DNA of 64,000 bases from an uncultured SAR86 cluster bacterium (GTDB lineage Bacteria > Pseudomonadota > Gammaproteobacteria > Magnimaribacterales > Magnimaribacteraceae), in the NCBI GenBank assembly GCA_902618945.1, contig CACNCK010000004.1, positions 1 through 64,000 on the forward strand, in the 5' to 3' direction. The translations under genes and the position numbers were made by a program. Under the pieces are notes generated by a model that worked only from the letters and a program-made list of their open reading frames with translations, searched no databases and was not told where the DNA came from. Shown piece after piece: positions 38,012 through 48,083 of the stretch; the first letter of the stretch is position 1, and each line of letters begins with the position of its first letter.

Positions 38012-40755
38012 AGAAAAACTACGAGCCGAGTTCTACTGAAACAGAAATTTACGAGAATTGGGAAAAATCAGACTTCTTTAAAGCTCAACCTGACGAATCA
38101 AAAGAATCCTTTTGCATCATGATTCCTCCACCCAATGTTACTGGAACACTTCATATGGGTCATGGGTTTCAAAATACTCTAATGGATGCACTTATTCGCC
38201 ATAAAAGAATGTCGGGATTCGATACACTCTGGCAAGTGGGCGTAGATCATGCCGGAATAGCAACTCAAATGGTTGTAGAAAGACAACTTGAAGCTGAAGG
38301 ATTATCTAGAGAGGAGATAGGTAGAGATGAATTTGAAAAAAAAGTATGGCTTTGGAAGGAAAAATCAGGAAATAAGATAACACAACAACTGAGAAGACTA
38401 GGCGCTTCTGTTGACTGGTCAAGAGAAGCTTTCACCATGAGCGATGATTTAAGCACAGCAGTCAAGGAGGTGTTCATAGAACTTTATGACCAAGGATTGA
38501 TTTATAAAGGAGAAAGATTGGTCAATTGGGATACAGTACTTGAGACTGCTTTGTCAGATCTTGAAGTTTCATCTGAAGAAGAAAATGGATCTCTTTGGTA
38601 TATTGATTACTTTACTTCAGATGGTGAAAAATTAACTGTTGCAACAACTAGACCGGAAACATTGCTTGGAGATACAGCTCTAGCAGTAAATCCTGAGGAT
38701 GAAAGGTATAAGGGACAGATAGGAAAAATGGCACTTTTGCCAATTGTGAATAGAGAAATACCTATCATTGCTGATAGTTATGTTGAAGCAGAATTTGGGA
38801 CTGGTTGTGTGAAGATTACACCTGCACATGATTTCAATGATTTTGAGATGGGCAAAAGACATGGACTTGAAGTGATCAATATCTTAAATTTTGATGGCAC
38901 TCTAAATGACAAAGTTCCAGATAAATATCAAAACTTAAATATTGAAGACGCAAGAAAACTTATCCTAGAAGACCTTAATACAATTGGTCAACTGAATAAG
39001 ACTGAGCCTCATAAAGTCCAGATCCCAAGGAGTGAAAGAAGTAATTCTATCCTTCAACCTTTGTTGACTAATCAGTGGTTCGTTAATGTTGAAAAACTCT
39101 CCCAAGAAGCTATCAGAGTTGTAAAGGAAAATGAGACAGAGTTTATACCTAAGAACTGGGAAAATACCTATTTTGCTTGGATGAAAGATATACAGGATTG
39201 GTGTATCAGTAGGCAGTTGTGGTGGGGACATAGAATACCCGCCTGGTTTGATAAGGATGATAATTTATATGTTGGGGAATCTGAGAAAGCCGTAAGAGAA
39301 AAATATAATCTCGATAATATAGAATTGAAACAAGACGAGGATGTTCTAGATACTTGGTTTTCTTCTGCTTTGTGGACGTTTTCAACTCTTGGATGGCCAA
39401 AAAAAGAGAACTTACTTTCAAGATATCATCCTACAAGCGTTTTAGTGACGGGGTTTGATATCATTTTCTTTTGGGTAGCAAGAATGATAATGATGACTAC
39501 TCATTTCATCAATGAAGTACCCTTCAAGAAAATATTAATTCATGGTCTTATAAAAGATTCAGAAGGTCAAAAGATGTCTAAATCTAAAGGTAATACCTTG
39601 GATCCCTTGGATATCATAGATGGAATTAACCTAGATGACTTAATTAAGAAGAGAACTGAAGGGTTGATGCAACCAAAAATGAAGGATCGGATCATAAAAC
39701 AAACCAAAAAAGAATTTCCGAATGGTATCGAAGCTTATGGAACTGACGCATTAAGACTAACTTTCTGCTCGCTAGCGACAGGTGGGAGGGATATCAATTT
39801 CGATATTAAAAGAGTAGAAGGTTACAGAAACTTTTGTAACAAGCTTTGGAATGCGGCCAGATTTATAGATTTAAATATTGACAACTATGGTATTTCCAAA
39901 AAGAGAAGTGAAAGTTCAATTGATTCCTGGATCGACTATAAATTCAATCAAACGGTAAAGAAAGTAGACCAATCAATGAATGAATTTAGGTTTGATTTGG
40001 CCACTAAAGCAATCTATGAATTTATATGGTACGAATTTTGTGATTGGTTCATAGAGCTTCAGAAAATAAGTCTCAGAAAAAATGACATGAATAAAGCAGA
40101 GATTGTTAGGTCTTTGGTCGATATTCTTGAAAAAACTCTAAGACTTGCACATCCAATCATGCCTTTCATAACGGAAGAAATTTGGAAACAATTTAAGGTG
40201 CATCATAATTCAACCCATGAAAGCATAATGATATCTGAATACCCATTAGGTTCAGAAAATACTTCGGAACGAGACTACCAATCAGTAGAATGGCTCAAAG
40301 ACATAGTATCTGGGATAAGAAATATACGTGGCGAGCTTCTTATCAAACCTTCAATTAAAATTTCTTCAATCTTTAAGGGAGGAGATCAATTAGATAAGGA
40401 AAACTTAAATGAAATTGGTGGTTATATACAAAAGCTATGTGGTCTCAAAGAGATTATTTGGGTTGAAGAAAGTTCTCAGGATATTCCCTCATCAATATTT
40501 ACTCGAGACAATCTAAAAGTAATGATACCTCTTGAAGGACTGATAGATGCAAAGGAAGAAATGCAAAGGCTCAATAAGAGAATATCTAAACTTATTCAAG
40601 AAAAGGAAATGCTAGGTAGGAAACTTTCTAATCAGAACTTTGTTGAAAATGCTCCAAAAGATCTAGTGGAGGCTCAAAATGATAGATTTTCTGTTTTATC
40701 TAAAGAACTAGAAAATCTTGTTTTGCAAATAAAAGAAATTAAAAAAATGATTTAG
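38008..40755 (+). CDS. valS: Valyl-tRNA synthetase
   Basis: ValS charges tRNA-Val and edits misactivated threonine. The 915-residue class I enzyme has the HIGH-type motif HMGH at 49-52 (PPPNVTGTLHMGHGFQ), the CP1 editing domain with TTRPETLLGDTA, KMSKS at 522-526, an anticodon-binding domain, and a C-terminal coiled-coil arm (about 850-915). The start overlaps holC by four bases. Confidence 0.98.
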   Translation: MKKNYEPSSTETEIYENWEKSDFFKAQPDESKESFCIMIPPPNVTGTLHMGHGFQNTLMDALIRHKRMSGFDTLWQVGVDHAGIATQMVVERQLEAEGLSREEIGRDEFEKKVWLWKEKSGNKITQQLRRLGASVDWSREAFTMSDDLSTAVKEVFIELYDQGLIYKGERLVNWDTVLETALSDLEVSSEEENGSLWYIDYFTSDGEKLTVATTRPETLLGDTALAVNPEDERYKGQIGKMALLPIVNREIPIIADSYVEAEFGTGCVKITPAHDFNDFEMGKRHGLEVINILNFDGTLNDKVPDKYQNLNIEDARKLILEDLNTIGQLNKTEPHKVQIPRSERSNSILQPLLTNQWFVNVEKLSQEAIRVVKENETEFIPKNWENTYFAWMKDIQDWCISRQLWWGHRIPAWFDKDDNLYVGESEKAVREKYNLDNIELKQDEDVLDTWFSSALWTFSTLGWPKKENLLSRYHPTSVLVTGFDIIFFWVARMIMMTTHFINEVPFKKILIHGLIKDSEGQKMSKSKGNTLDPLDIIDGINLDDLIKKRTEGLMQPKMKDRIIKQTKKEFPNGIEAYGTDALRLTFCSLATGGRDINFDIKRVEGYRNFCNKLWNAARFIDLNIDNYGISKKRSESSIDSWIDYKFNQTVKKVDQSMNEFRFDLATKAIYEFIWYEFCDWFIELQKISLRKNDMNKAEIVRSLVDILEKTLRLAHPIMPFITEEIWKQFKVHHNSTHESIMISEYPLGSENTSERDYQSVEWLKDIVSGIRNIRGELLIKPSIKISSIFKGGDQLDKENLNEIGGYIQKLCGLKEIIWVEESSQDIPSSIFTRDNLKVMIPLEGLIDAKEEMQRLNKRISKLIQEKEMLGRKLSNQNFVENAPKDLVEAQNDRFSVLSKELENLVLQIKEIKKMI

Positions 40756-40776
40756 GGTTTATGAAATCATTTTGGT

Positions 40777-40782
40777 TATAAT
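40777..40782 (+). promoter_or_regulatory. -10 box of the cold-shock-domain gene
   Basis: A perfect TATAAT lies eight bases before the ATG at 40791. No Shine-Dalgarno sequence separates them, and no good -35 is seen at 16-18 bases. Transcription would begin one or two bases before the start codon, a leaderless configuration. Confidence 0.4.
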
Positions 40783-40790
40783 TTAGCATT

Positions 40791-41177
40791 ATGTTTTTCA
40801 GAGCTCTAATAACAAGCTTCATTATATCAAGCCTATTCACTGGGCTAATTTTCTCTATCGGGGATCTTACTTTTGGGAGTAGTCTTATGTACCAAGCTCT
40901 TGTGACGTTCTGGAGCATTGGATTTCTTTCAATTATTGGTTTTATATATGGTAGAAAAATAAAGAGAAATTTTAGAGGAGAAACTGGAACCATAAAATGG
41001 TTTGACCCAAGTAAAGGATATGGGTTTTTAATTCGAGACAAAGGTGGGGATTTATTCGTTCACCTTAGGGCTGTTCAAAATCAAGACAGGAGAAAACTCA
41101 AAGAAAATACAAGGGTAAGATTCTCTGTTGAGGAAACAGAAAAAGGGCCTCAAGCTGAAAATATCAGAATAATCTAA
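40791..41177 (+). CDS. Membrane-anchored cold-shock-domain protein
   Basis: A 128-residue fusion of two N-terminal membrane helices (about 5-23 and 33-53), a basic linker (GRKIKRNFRGE) and a C-terminal cold-shock domain (65-128). The domain has both RNA-binding motifs, KGYGFL (75-80, RNP1) and DLFVH (87-91, RNP2), with GTIKWFDPSKG before them. Free cold-shock proteins bind single-stranded RNA/DNA in the cytoplasm; by charge distribution the domain here would sit on the cytoplasmic face of the inner membrane. Function unknown. It overlaps the opposing HupE-like gene by four bases. Confidence 0.85.
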   Translation: MFFRALITSFIISSLFTGLIFSIGDLTFGSSLMYQALVTFWSIGFLSIIGFIYGRKIKRNFRGETGTIKWFDPSKGYGFLIRDKGGDLFVHLRAVQNQDRRKLKENTRVRFSVEETEKGPQAENIRII

Positions 41178-42364
41178 AATAGTCTCTCCAAAAACCAATA
41201 TGTTCCTAAGCAGGACAAAGCTGATGCAGCACAAACTCTTATTGTGTTTATACTCTCTCTGATGTATTTAGTTATCTGAGAAAAAATTAGATAAACAACT
41301 AAAACTATCAAAAGTTGTCCGAGCTCAACTCCAATATTAAACCCTGCGACTGCAGGTAAAAGCCTACCCTCCATCAAACCGATAGTCGATAAATTTCCTG
41401 CAAACCCAAATCCATGTATTAATCCGAAAAAAGAAGTTACAAGTAAGGTTATTGAGGAGCCTGGATGCCTCCTTACAAGATTTAAGTAACAAAAAGAAAA
41501 TATGCTAATACCTACCAAACCAATTATGAATTTTTGTAATCCAAAAAAAGCCAAAAGAATAACAAGAGATGAAGAAAAATAAATCAATAATCTCCCATAT
41601 AGGCTGTGATTTTGAGTAATTGAAGCAATACACTCTGCAGCTATAATGACTATGGAGTATCCAATTAAAGCTTCAACAAATTGCGAGGAAGGTGTGACTA
41701 AACCCAAAGCCCCTAACGCTAAAGTGATGCTATGGCCAATTGTAAAACCTGTAATTACTATGATTAAATTCTTTAAGGCAAAACCTAGAATTAATATAGC
41801 AAGAAGGAATGCTAAATGGTCATATCCGGACAATATATGATTGAATCCAAGTTCAAGATAATCTCTAAAAGAATTAAATCTTGATTCGCTTTTAGATTCA
41901 TTATCAGTTTCTTTCCACTCCCTTCTAGAAGATGTGAAAACCTTTTCAGGACTAGCTACAGAATTAATGTAAAAAGTGGATATATGAGTATGAGTCGGAT
42001 CTTCATCAAAAAAGAGCTCAAAATTTATCGTGGATTCTTCAAGTTCACACTCCATCGTCCAGAGCAAAGTTAAGTAACCTGTAGAAAAAGAATTTTTTAA
42101 AAAAGGTGTCTTGGAGATATTGCAATTTTTATTAAAATTAAAATTATCTATAACTTTATTTGTAAATTCTTCCTCCCAGTTTTCAGTAAAATTTAAATTT
42201 AGTCTTTGTAATACTGATGTTTGAATACTAAATTCTACTTCAATAAATTTTGATTCAGCAGTAGAGTCTATATTGATCTTAGAATAAGACTCACTTCTTT
42301 GATGCGAGAATAATACTGTACTTAATAAACAAGTTATTAGACCTATTGATAAGAGTTTCGACAT
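41174..42364 (-). CDS. HupE/UreJ-family membrane protein
   Basis: A 396-residue protein with a signal peptide (about 1-20), a periplasmic domain (about 21-165) and six or seven membrane helices from about 170. The helices carry the HupE/UreJ-type histidine motif HILSGYDHLAF and a second motif GLIHGFGFAGNL. Family members are thought to handle nickel or another metal near hydrogenases and ureases, but no such enzyme is in this window. It begins one base after the parvulin gene stop, so they form an operon. Substrate unknown. Confidence 0.85.
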   Translation of the reverse strand: MSKLLSIGLITCLLSTVLFSHQRSESYSKINIDSTAESKFIEVEFSIQTSVLQRLNLNFTENWEEEFTNKVIDNFNFNKNCNISKTPFLKNSFSTGYLTLLWTMECELEESTINFELFFDEDPTHTHISTFYINSVASPEKVFTSSRREWKETDNESKSESRFNSFRDYLELGFNHILSGYDHLAFLLAILILGFALKNLIIVITGFTIGHSITLALGALGLVTPSSQFVEALIGYSIVIIAAECIASITQNHSLYGRLLIYFSSSLVILLAFFGLQKFIIGLVGISIFSFCYLNLVRRHPGSSITLLVTSFFGLIHGFGFAGNLSTIGLMEGRLLPAVAGFNIGVELGQLLIVLVVYLIFSQITKYIRESINTIRVCAASALSCLGTYWFLERLF

Positions 42365-43222
42365 TTATTCAGGTAAGTTCCTTGAAATATCGTACCAATT
42401 CTTGAGATTCTCTAAATATTCTCTCAAGGAATTATCGTCTCTCCTTTTAGAATATTCCGCCAAAACAACATCTCTTACTTGATCAAAGTTTGGCTGTCCT
42501 GCCAACTCTTTTTCCAATAAGAAAATGATCTTATAACCGCCAGGAACCTTGATTGGTTGACTGAATGAACCAGGTTGTAAATTCCTGGCTAAATTCATGA
42601 GGCTGGGACCAATATACTCTCTAACTTTTGATAATGTCATTAAACTATTTGGAATTTTTAAGGCAGAGTCACTCCCTAAATTGGATACCTCAACAAAGCT
42701 GCTACCAGAAATTAAAAGATCATAAGCTCGAGTTGCATCTTCAAAGGATGAGTTTTCGGCCCCTTCATCAGAGAAATAAAGTTGTTGAATTCTTAACCTT
42801 GATGATTTGGTAAAAAATCCTATATTCTCTTCAAAAAATTCATTTAATTCTTTATCAGATACTTCGTATCTCATATTTTCTGCAATGATAGTCTTTATCA
42901 TCTGCTGAACAATTGTTCCTCTTGCTATGGGATTATTTTCAAGCATCCCAAGGTCTAAAGCCCTTTTAATTAAAAGTTCCTCTTCTATCATTCGCTCAAG
43001 AACATATTCTTTATCTTTTTGCGTTATGGGTGATTTCTTGTCTTTTGCAAGACCTTCAAGTTGGACTAAATATTTCTCCATAGAAATCGAAGTATCTTCG
43101 ATTTTCGCAGCATATTTGAAATTTGTAATATTAGATTCTTGAATAATAGAAAGCCCTGCCAGTAAAGCTCCAACAATTAAGCCTGCAGACAAAACTAAAG
43201 TATAGAGCTTTTCTTTATCCAT
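42365..43222 (-). CDS. PpiC-type peptidyl-prolyl isomerase/periplasmic chaperone
   Basis: A 285-residue protein with an N-terminal membrane anchor (about 8-26), a SurA/PrsA-like helical chaperone region (30-125) and a parvulin domain (about 138-245) with SRLRIQQLYFSD and FSQPIKVPGGYKIIFLLE. It probably faces the periplasm, helping a secreted or membrane protein fold. It is followed at one base by the HupE/UreJ-like gene, suggesting a dedicated partner. The parvulin domain is degenerate, so isomerase activity is uncertain. Confidence 0.87.
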   Translation of the reverse strand: MDKEKLYTLVLSAGLIVGALLAGLSIIQESNITNFKYAAKIEDTSISMEKYLVQLEGLAKDKKSPITQKDKEYVLERMIEEELLIKRALDLGMLENNPIARGTIVQQMIKTIIAENMRYEVSDKELNEFFEENIGFFTKSSRLRIQQLYFSDEGAENSSFEDATRAYDLLISGSSFVEVSNLGSDSALKIPNSLMTLSKVREYIGPSLMNLARNLQPGSFSQPIKVPGGYKIIFLLEKELAGQPNFDQVRDVVLAEYSKRRDDNSLREYLENLKNWYDISRNLPE

Positions 43223-43225
43223 TTC

Positions 43226-43696
43226 TTATCCATTCCTTGTCATTTGAATATGAGGAATTCCATCTTCGTCATACACTTCGCCATTTACTTTAAAGCCGTG
43301 TCCTTCATAAAATTTAATCAGATATTCTTGAGCAGAAATAGTTGATTTATCAGTCATATAATTTTCTGAACTTCTCTTTAGGCCTTCATCAACTAATCTT
43401 GATCCAATGCTTAGACCTCTCAGACTGTCAATTACAGCAATACGTCCTATAGATGGTGTTTTGTACTTAATTCCAGGAGGAGTTAACCTTAAATAACCTA
43501 CTAAATGTCCTTCCTTTTTCAAAAGAAGATGATCACTAATTTCGTCTAATCCATCCGCATCTTGATACCAAGATTTCTGCTCTACAACAAATATGGATTG
43601 TCGAAAACTAAGAACCTCATAAAGTTCTAACTTTGAAAGCTCATCAAAAGATTTCCAAAAACTCTGTAAATCTAAATTTTCAGAGTTCAAGGACAT
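43226..43696 (-). CDS. elaA: ElaA-like GNAT N-acetyltransferase
   Basis: A 156-residue single-domain GNAT protein close to E. coli ElaA: LRQSIFVVEQ-like start (LSFRQSIFVVEQKSWYQDADGLDE), acetyl-CoA loop RGLSIGSRLV, and the C-terminal FYEGHGFKVNGEVYDEDGIPHI. The substrate of ElaA is not established. It begins ten bases inside the end of the Tas-like gene, so they are co-transcribed, and the parvulin gene follows after three bases. Confidence 0.9.
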   Translation of the reverse strand: MSLNSENLDLQSFWKSFDELSKLELYEVLSFRQSIFVVEQKSWYQDADGLDEISDHLLLKKEGHLVGYLRLTPPGIKYKTPSIGRIAVIDSLRGLSIGSRLVDEGLKRSSENYMTDKSTISAQEYLIKFYEGHGFKVNGEVYDEDGIPHIQMTRNG

Positions 43697-44727
43697 ATAT
43701 TAGGATTTTTTCTATGTATCAAAGAAATTTGTTCTAAGTCTTCATCAGATAATTTCACATCAATACTTCCAATGGCTAGCTTTAGCTGCTCCATAGTAGT
43801 TGCACCGATGATATTAGAAGTTACAAAATCTCTTGAATTCACAAAAGAATTAGCCATCACTGATGGATCCATATTTATGGAACGAGCATAATTGACATAG
43901 GATTTAACCGCCTCATTTGCGCCGGGAACCTCATAACGATCTCCTCTTTCAAATAAAGTTGTTCGGGCTCCGTCAGGTCTAGCACCATCGATATACTTTC
44001 CTGTCAAATAGCCTTGTGCTAGAGGGGAATAAGCTAGAAGACCTACTTTTGATCTATGATGAAATTCAGACATACCGATCTCGTAAGATCGGTTTAAAAA
44101 ATTGTAAGCATTCTGAACTGATACAACTCTTGGTAAATCATACATTTCTGAAAATTTGATAAATTCCGAGAGGCCCCATGGTGTCTCATTTGATAAGCCA
44201 ATGTATCTAATTTTCCCAGAATCTACTAATTCAGAGAGTACTTTCAATGTTTCAAGTATTGGAACTGTTTCAGCTTCATAATGCTTATAACCTAAACCAT
44301 CAGCACCAAACATGCTCATTCTTCTGTCAGGCCAATGTAATTGATACAAATCAATATAATCAGTCCTTAGTCTTTTTAAGCTAGAATCTATAGCACTTTC
44401 TATATTCTCTCTATCCAAAAGAGTCCAGTCTCCTCTAAACCAATTCATAGGCGCCCTTCCAGCTACTTTAGAAGCAAGAATTATCTCTTCTCTCTTCCCG
44501 GTTCTCTTAAACCAATTTCCTATACATTCCTCAGTCTTCCCTTGTGTATCAGGCTTCGGAGGTATTGGATAGAGTTCAGCTGTATCAAAGAAATTTACTC
44601 CTTGCTCAACGGCATAATCCATCTGCTCATATCCTTCCTCAAAAGTATTCTGTTCCCCCCAAGTCATGGTACCCAGACAGATAACGCTTACATCTAAATC
44701 AGTATTTCCTAATTTTCTATACTCCAC
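43687..44727 (-). CDS. tas: Tas-like aldo/keto reductase
   Basis: A 346-residue NADP(H)-dependent aldo/keto reductase resembling E. coli Tas along its length: LGTMTWGEQNT, catalytic Asp48 and Tyr53 in FDTAELYPIPP, Lys in ILASKVAGR, His in YQLHWPDR, and the cofactor-binding IIGATTMEQL near the end. The start is GTG 44727, preceded by a strong SD (AAGGAG). Physiological substrate unknown. It diverges from glutathione peroxidase across a 55-base AT-rich gap. Confidence 0.9.
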   Translation of the reverse strand: MEYRKLGNTDLDVSVICLGTMTWGEQNTFEEGYEQMDYAVEQGVNFFDTAELYPIPPKPDTQGKTEECIGNWFKRTGKREEIILASKVAGRAPMNWFRGDWTLLDRENIESAIDSSLKRLRTDYIDLYQLHWPDRRMSMFGADGLGYKHYEAETVPILETLKVLSELVDSGKIRYIGLSNETPWGLSEFIKFSEMYDLPRVVSVQNAYNFLNRSYEIGMSEFHHRSKVGLLAYSPLAQGYLTGKYIDGARPDGARTTLFERGDRYEVPGANEAVKSYVNYARSINMDPSVMANSFVNSRDFVTSNIIGATTMEQLKLAIGSIDVKLSDEDLEQISLIHRKNPNICP

Positions 44728-44744
44728 CCTTCTCTCCTTACAAA

Positions 44745-44770
44745 GTTGTTATAATTAATATTATAAAAAA
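44745..44770. promoter_or_regulatory. Divergent promoter palindrome between tas and gpx
   Basis: The gap contains TTATAAT, four bases, then ATTATAA, a perfect inverted repeat giving TATAAT-like -10 boxes on both strands. It may serve both divergent genes; no matching -35 elements were assigned. Confidence 0.35.
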
Positions 44771-44782
44771 TTAAATTCAAAA

Positions 44783-45271
44783 ATGACTAAAAACATTTAC
44801 CAATTCTCCTGTGAGGACTCATCTGGTCAAAACGTAGACTTAAGCGATTTCAAAGGAAAAACCTTACTGATAGTTAATACTGCCAGCCAGTGTGGCTTTA
44901 CACCACAATATAAAGGCCTAGAGCAACTTCAAAATAAATTTTCGAATGAGGAATTTTCTGTTTTGGCCTTCCCTTGTAATCAATTTGGTGGTCAAGAGCC
45001 TGGGACTAATCAAGAAATTGTTGAATTTTGCAGCTTAAATTATGGAAGTACTTTTCCAATCTTTAGTAAAATTGACGTAAATGGAGACAATGCCCATCCC
45101 TTATATAAATTTTTAACTACTGAAAAGAAAGGCCTACTCGGAACGGAAAAAATTAAATGGAACTTCACAAAATTCCTTGTCAATAAAGATGGTGAGCCTG
45201 TGAATCGATACGGATCTTCAACAACGCCGGAGCAGATCGAGACTGATATTGAAAAGTTGATTAACTCTTAG
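44783..45271 (+). CDS. Glutathione peroxidase (Cys type)
   Basis: A 162-residue thioredoxin-fold peroxidase reducing hydroperoxides with a thiol donor. The peroxidatic Cys37 is in NTASQCGFTPQY (Cys, not selenocysteine), FPCNQFGGQEPG gives the second conserved Cys/Gln region and KWNFTKFLV gives Trp and Asn of the catalytic tetrad. It resembles E. coli BtuE; bacterial Cys-type members often use thioredoxin instead of glutathione. Its 3' end overlaps the opposing rimI by 11 bases. Confidence 0.94.
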   Translation: MTKNIYQFSCEDSSGQNVDLSDFKGKTLLIVNTASQCGFTPQYKGLEQLQNKFSNEEFSVLAFPCNQFGGQEPGTNQEIVEFCSLNYGSTFPIFSKIDVNGDNAHPLYKFLTTEKKGLLGTEKIKWNFTKFLVNKDGEPVNRYGSSTTPEQIETDIEKLINS

Positions 45272-45737
45272 AAAAAAATAAATTACTTACAAAACCCTTT
45301 TTGAGTGTCTTGGACATCACATAAGCATCTTCTCTGCCTTCAGGAAGCCTATAATATTTTTTCCTCGCTCCAATCTCAAGAAATCCTAGTTTCTCATAAA
45401 GTCTATAAGCTATTTTATTTGAGACCCTTACTTCAAGAATTATTTTCTTACTTCCCATGACTTCAGCAGCAATTATCATTTTTTTTAATATTCTCTCCCC
45501 GTAACCAGATCTTCTAAAATCTTTATTAACGCCTATATTAAGAAGATGTGACTCTTCAGATGAAATAGCCATAATAGCGAATCCTATCAACCTTTCATTG
45601 TCCTCAAGGGCCAGAGAGTAATAACCTTTCTCTAAGCAGTCAGTGAAGTTTCTTTCTGTCCAAGGGAAAGGATTAGATTCTCTCTCTATTTCGAGAACTG
45701 AATCTAAGTGACTAAAATCTAAATAAGAGTAGTCCAT
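45261..45737 (-). CDS. rimI: Ribosomal protein S18-alanine N-acetyltransferase RimI
   Basis: RimI acetylates the N-terminal Ala of ribosomal protein S18. The 158-residue GNAT domain has the acetyl-CoA loop RRSGYGERILK, LNIGVNKDFR, and the C-terminal LEVRVSNKIAYRLYEKLGF pattern typical of RimI, ending with the RKKYYRLPEGREDAYVM segment. It lies nine bases after a HolD-like gene; holD-rimI is the E. coli order. It overlaps the end of gpx by 11 bases. Confidence 0.93.
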   Translation of the reverse strand: MDYSYLDFSHLDSVLEIERESNPFPWTERNFTDCLEKGYYSLALEDNERLIGFAIMAISSEESHLLNIGVNKDFRRSGYGERILKKMIIAAEVMGSKKIILEVRVSNKIAYRLYEKLGFLEIGARKKYYRLPEGREDAYVMSKTLKKGFVSNLFFSKS

Positions 45738-45746
45738 AAAATATTT

Positions 45747-46148
45747 TTATAAATTTAAAGCTTTTAACTTATTCAAAAATAGCTTTTTAGACTCTTTTGA
45801 TGAACATATTTCTGTCATGGAATCATAAGATGATATTTTAGAATTTAGATATTGCTCGTAATATTGTGGAAGGTCTATTCCTAAAACTAGGATGTTGTTT
45901 ATTAATTCTGGATTTTCTAGTTTATTTATTTTTAGGGGTTTATTTTTTCCAATAGACTTAGCAAGCGTCCTTAAAAAAAATATTTTATCTTCTTCTGAAA
46001 CTTGCTCGTCTTTTTTTCCAAAACATAGAATACAATTTCTATCGATTAAATAGACTTCATCTTGAAAAATAATAGCCTCTTGCTCAGGTCTTTTTTTCCA
46101 TATATCTATGCCCAGCTCTTGGAGTTTTTGATATTTTGACAAAACCAT
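45747..46148 (-). CDS. holD: HolD-like DNA polymerase III psi subunit
   Basis: A 133-residue protein whose N-terminus (LSKYQKLQELGIDIWKKRPE) resembles the start of E. coli HolD (a short helix, LGI.W, then RP). Length and position before rimI also fit. HolD bridges chi (HolC) to the clamp loader, and holC is present at 37568. The rest is too divergent for independent assignment. ATG 46148 was chosen over an upstream ATG at 46205 because the longer form would cover the leuA promoter region and the match to HolD starts at 46148. Confidence 0.7.
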   Translation of the reverse strand: MVLSKYQKLQELGIDIWKKRPEQEAIIFQDEVYLIDRNCILCFGKKDEQVSEEDKIFFLRTLAKSIGKNKPLKINKLENPELINNILVLGIDLPQYYEQYLNSKISSYDSMTEICSSKESKKLFLNKLKALNL

Positions 46149-46156
46149 ATTTTGTA

Positions 46157-46184
46157 ATTTTACTCTTTGGAAAAAAAGACTCAA
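46157..46184 (-). promoter_or_regulatory. Possible holD-rimI promoter
   Basis: TTGAGT (46184-46179) and TAAAAT (46162-46157) are 16 bases apart on the minus strand. The -10 ends eight bases before the holD ATG, so the mRNA would be nearly leaderless. Its -35 is back to back with the divergent leuA-leader -35. Confidence 0.35.
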
Positions 46185-46185
46185 C

Positions 46186-46212
46186 TTGACCTTAATTGCT
46201 CGCAAATATAAG
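46186..46212 (+). promoter_or_regulatory. Predicted leuA leader promoter
   Basis: TTGACC (46186-46191, 5 of 6) and TATAAG (46207-46212, 5 of 6) are 15 bases apart, shorter than optimal. Transcription would start near 46219, about three bases before the leader ATG at 46222, so the leader ORF would be leaderless or nearly so. Confidence 0.45.
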
Positions 46213-46221
46213 CTAGCGTCG

Positions 46222-46265
46222 ATGATTTTAGTCGCTAAAAAAATTATTCAGCTACGACTGATTAT

Positions 46266-46290
<25 letters not shown>
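46222..46290 (+). CDS. leuA leader peptide rich in Ile/Leu/Val
   Basis: A 22-codon ORF, reading MILVAKKIIQLRLII then PVSFFKS, with ten Ile, Leu or Val residues. It starts just after the predicted transcription start and ends 62 bases before leuA, inside the left-to-right path of a stem-loop. This is the layout of ilv/leu attenuation leaders (LeuL, IlvL), where slow decoding of scarce branched-chain codons alters downstream RNA folding. Composition in an AT-rich genome makes moderate Ile/Leu enrichment expected by chance, so evidence is good but not conclusive. Confidence 0.6.
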
Positions 46291-48032
<1,742 letters not shown>

Positions 48033-48033
48033 T

Positions 48034-48056
48034 AGCTCAAAACTATAATATGAGCT
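48034..48056 (+). other. Hairpin after leuA with embedded TATAAT
   Basis: AGCTCA pairs with TGAGCT across an 11-base loop immediately after the leuA stop; T-rich but interrupted sequence follows. It might be a weak terminator. The loop contains TATAAT (48044-48049), which could be a -10 for the next gene. Confidence 0.3.
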
Positions 48057-48083
48057 TGAAATTTATTATTTCTAGGGGAGTCC

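Noticed and set aside
46149-46205. Longer N-terminus for the HolD-like protein (ATG 46205)
   Set aside because: The extra 19 residues are not HolD-like and would cover the divergent leuA leader promoter and the predicted holD promoter.
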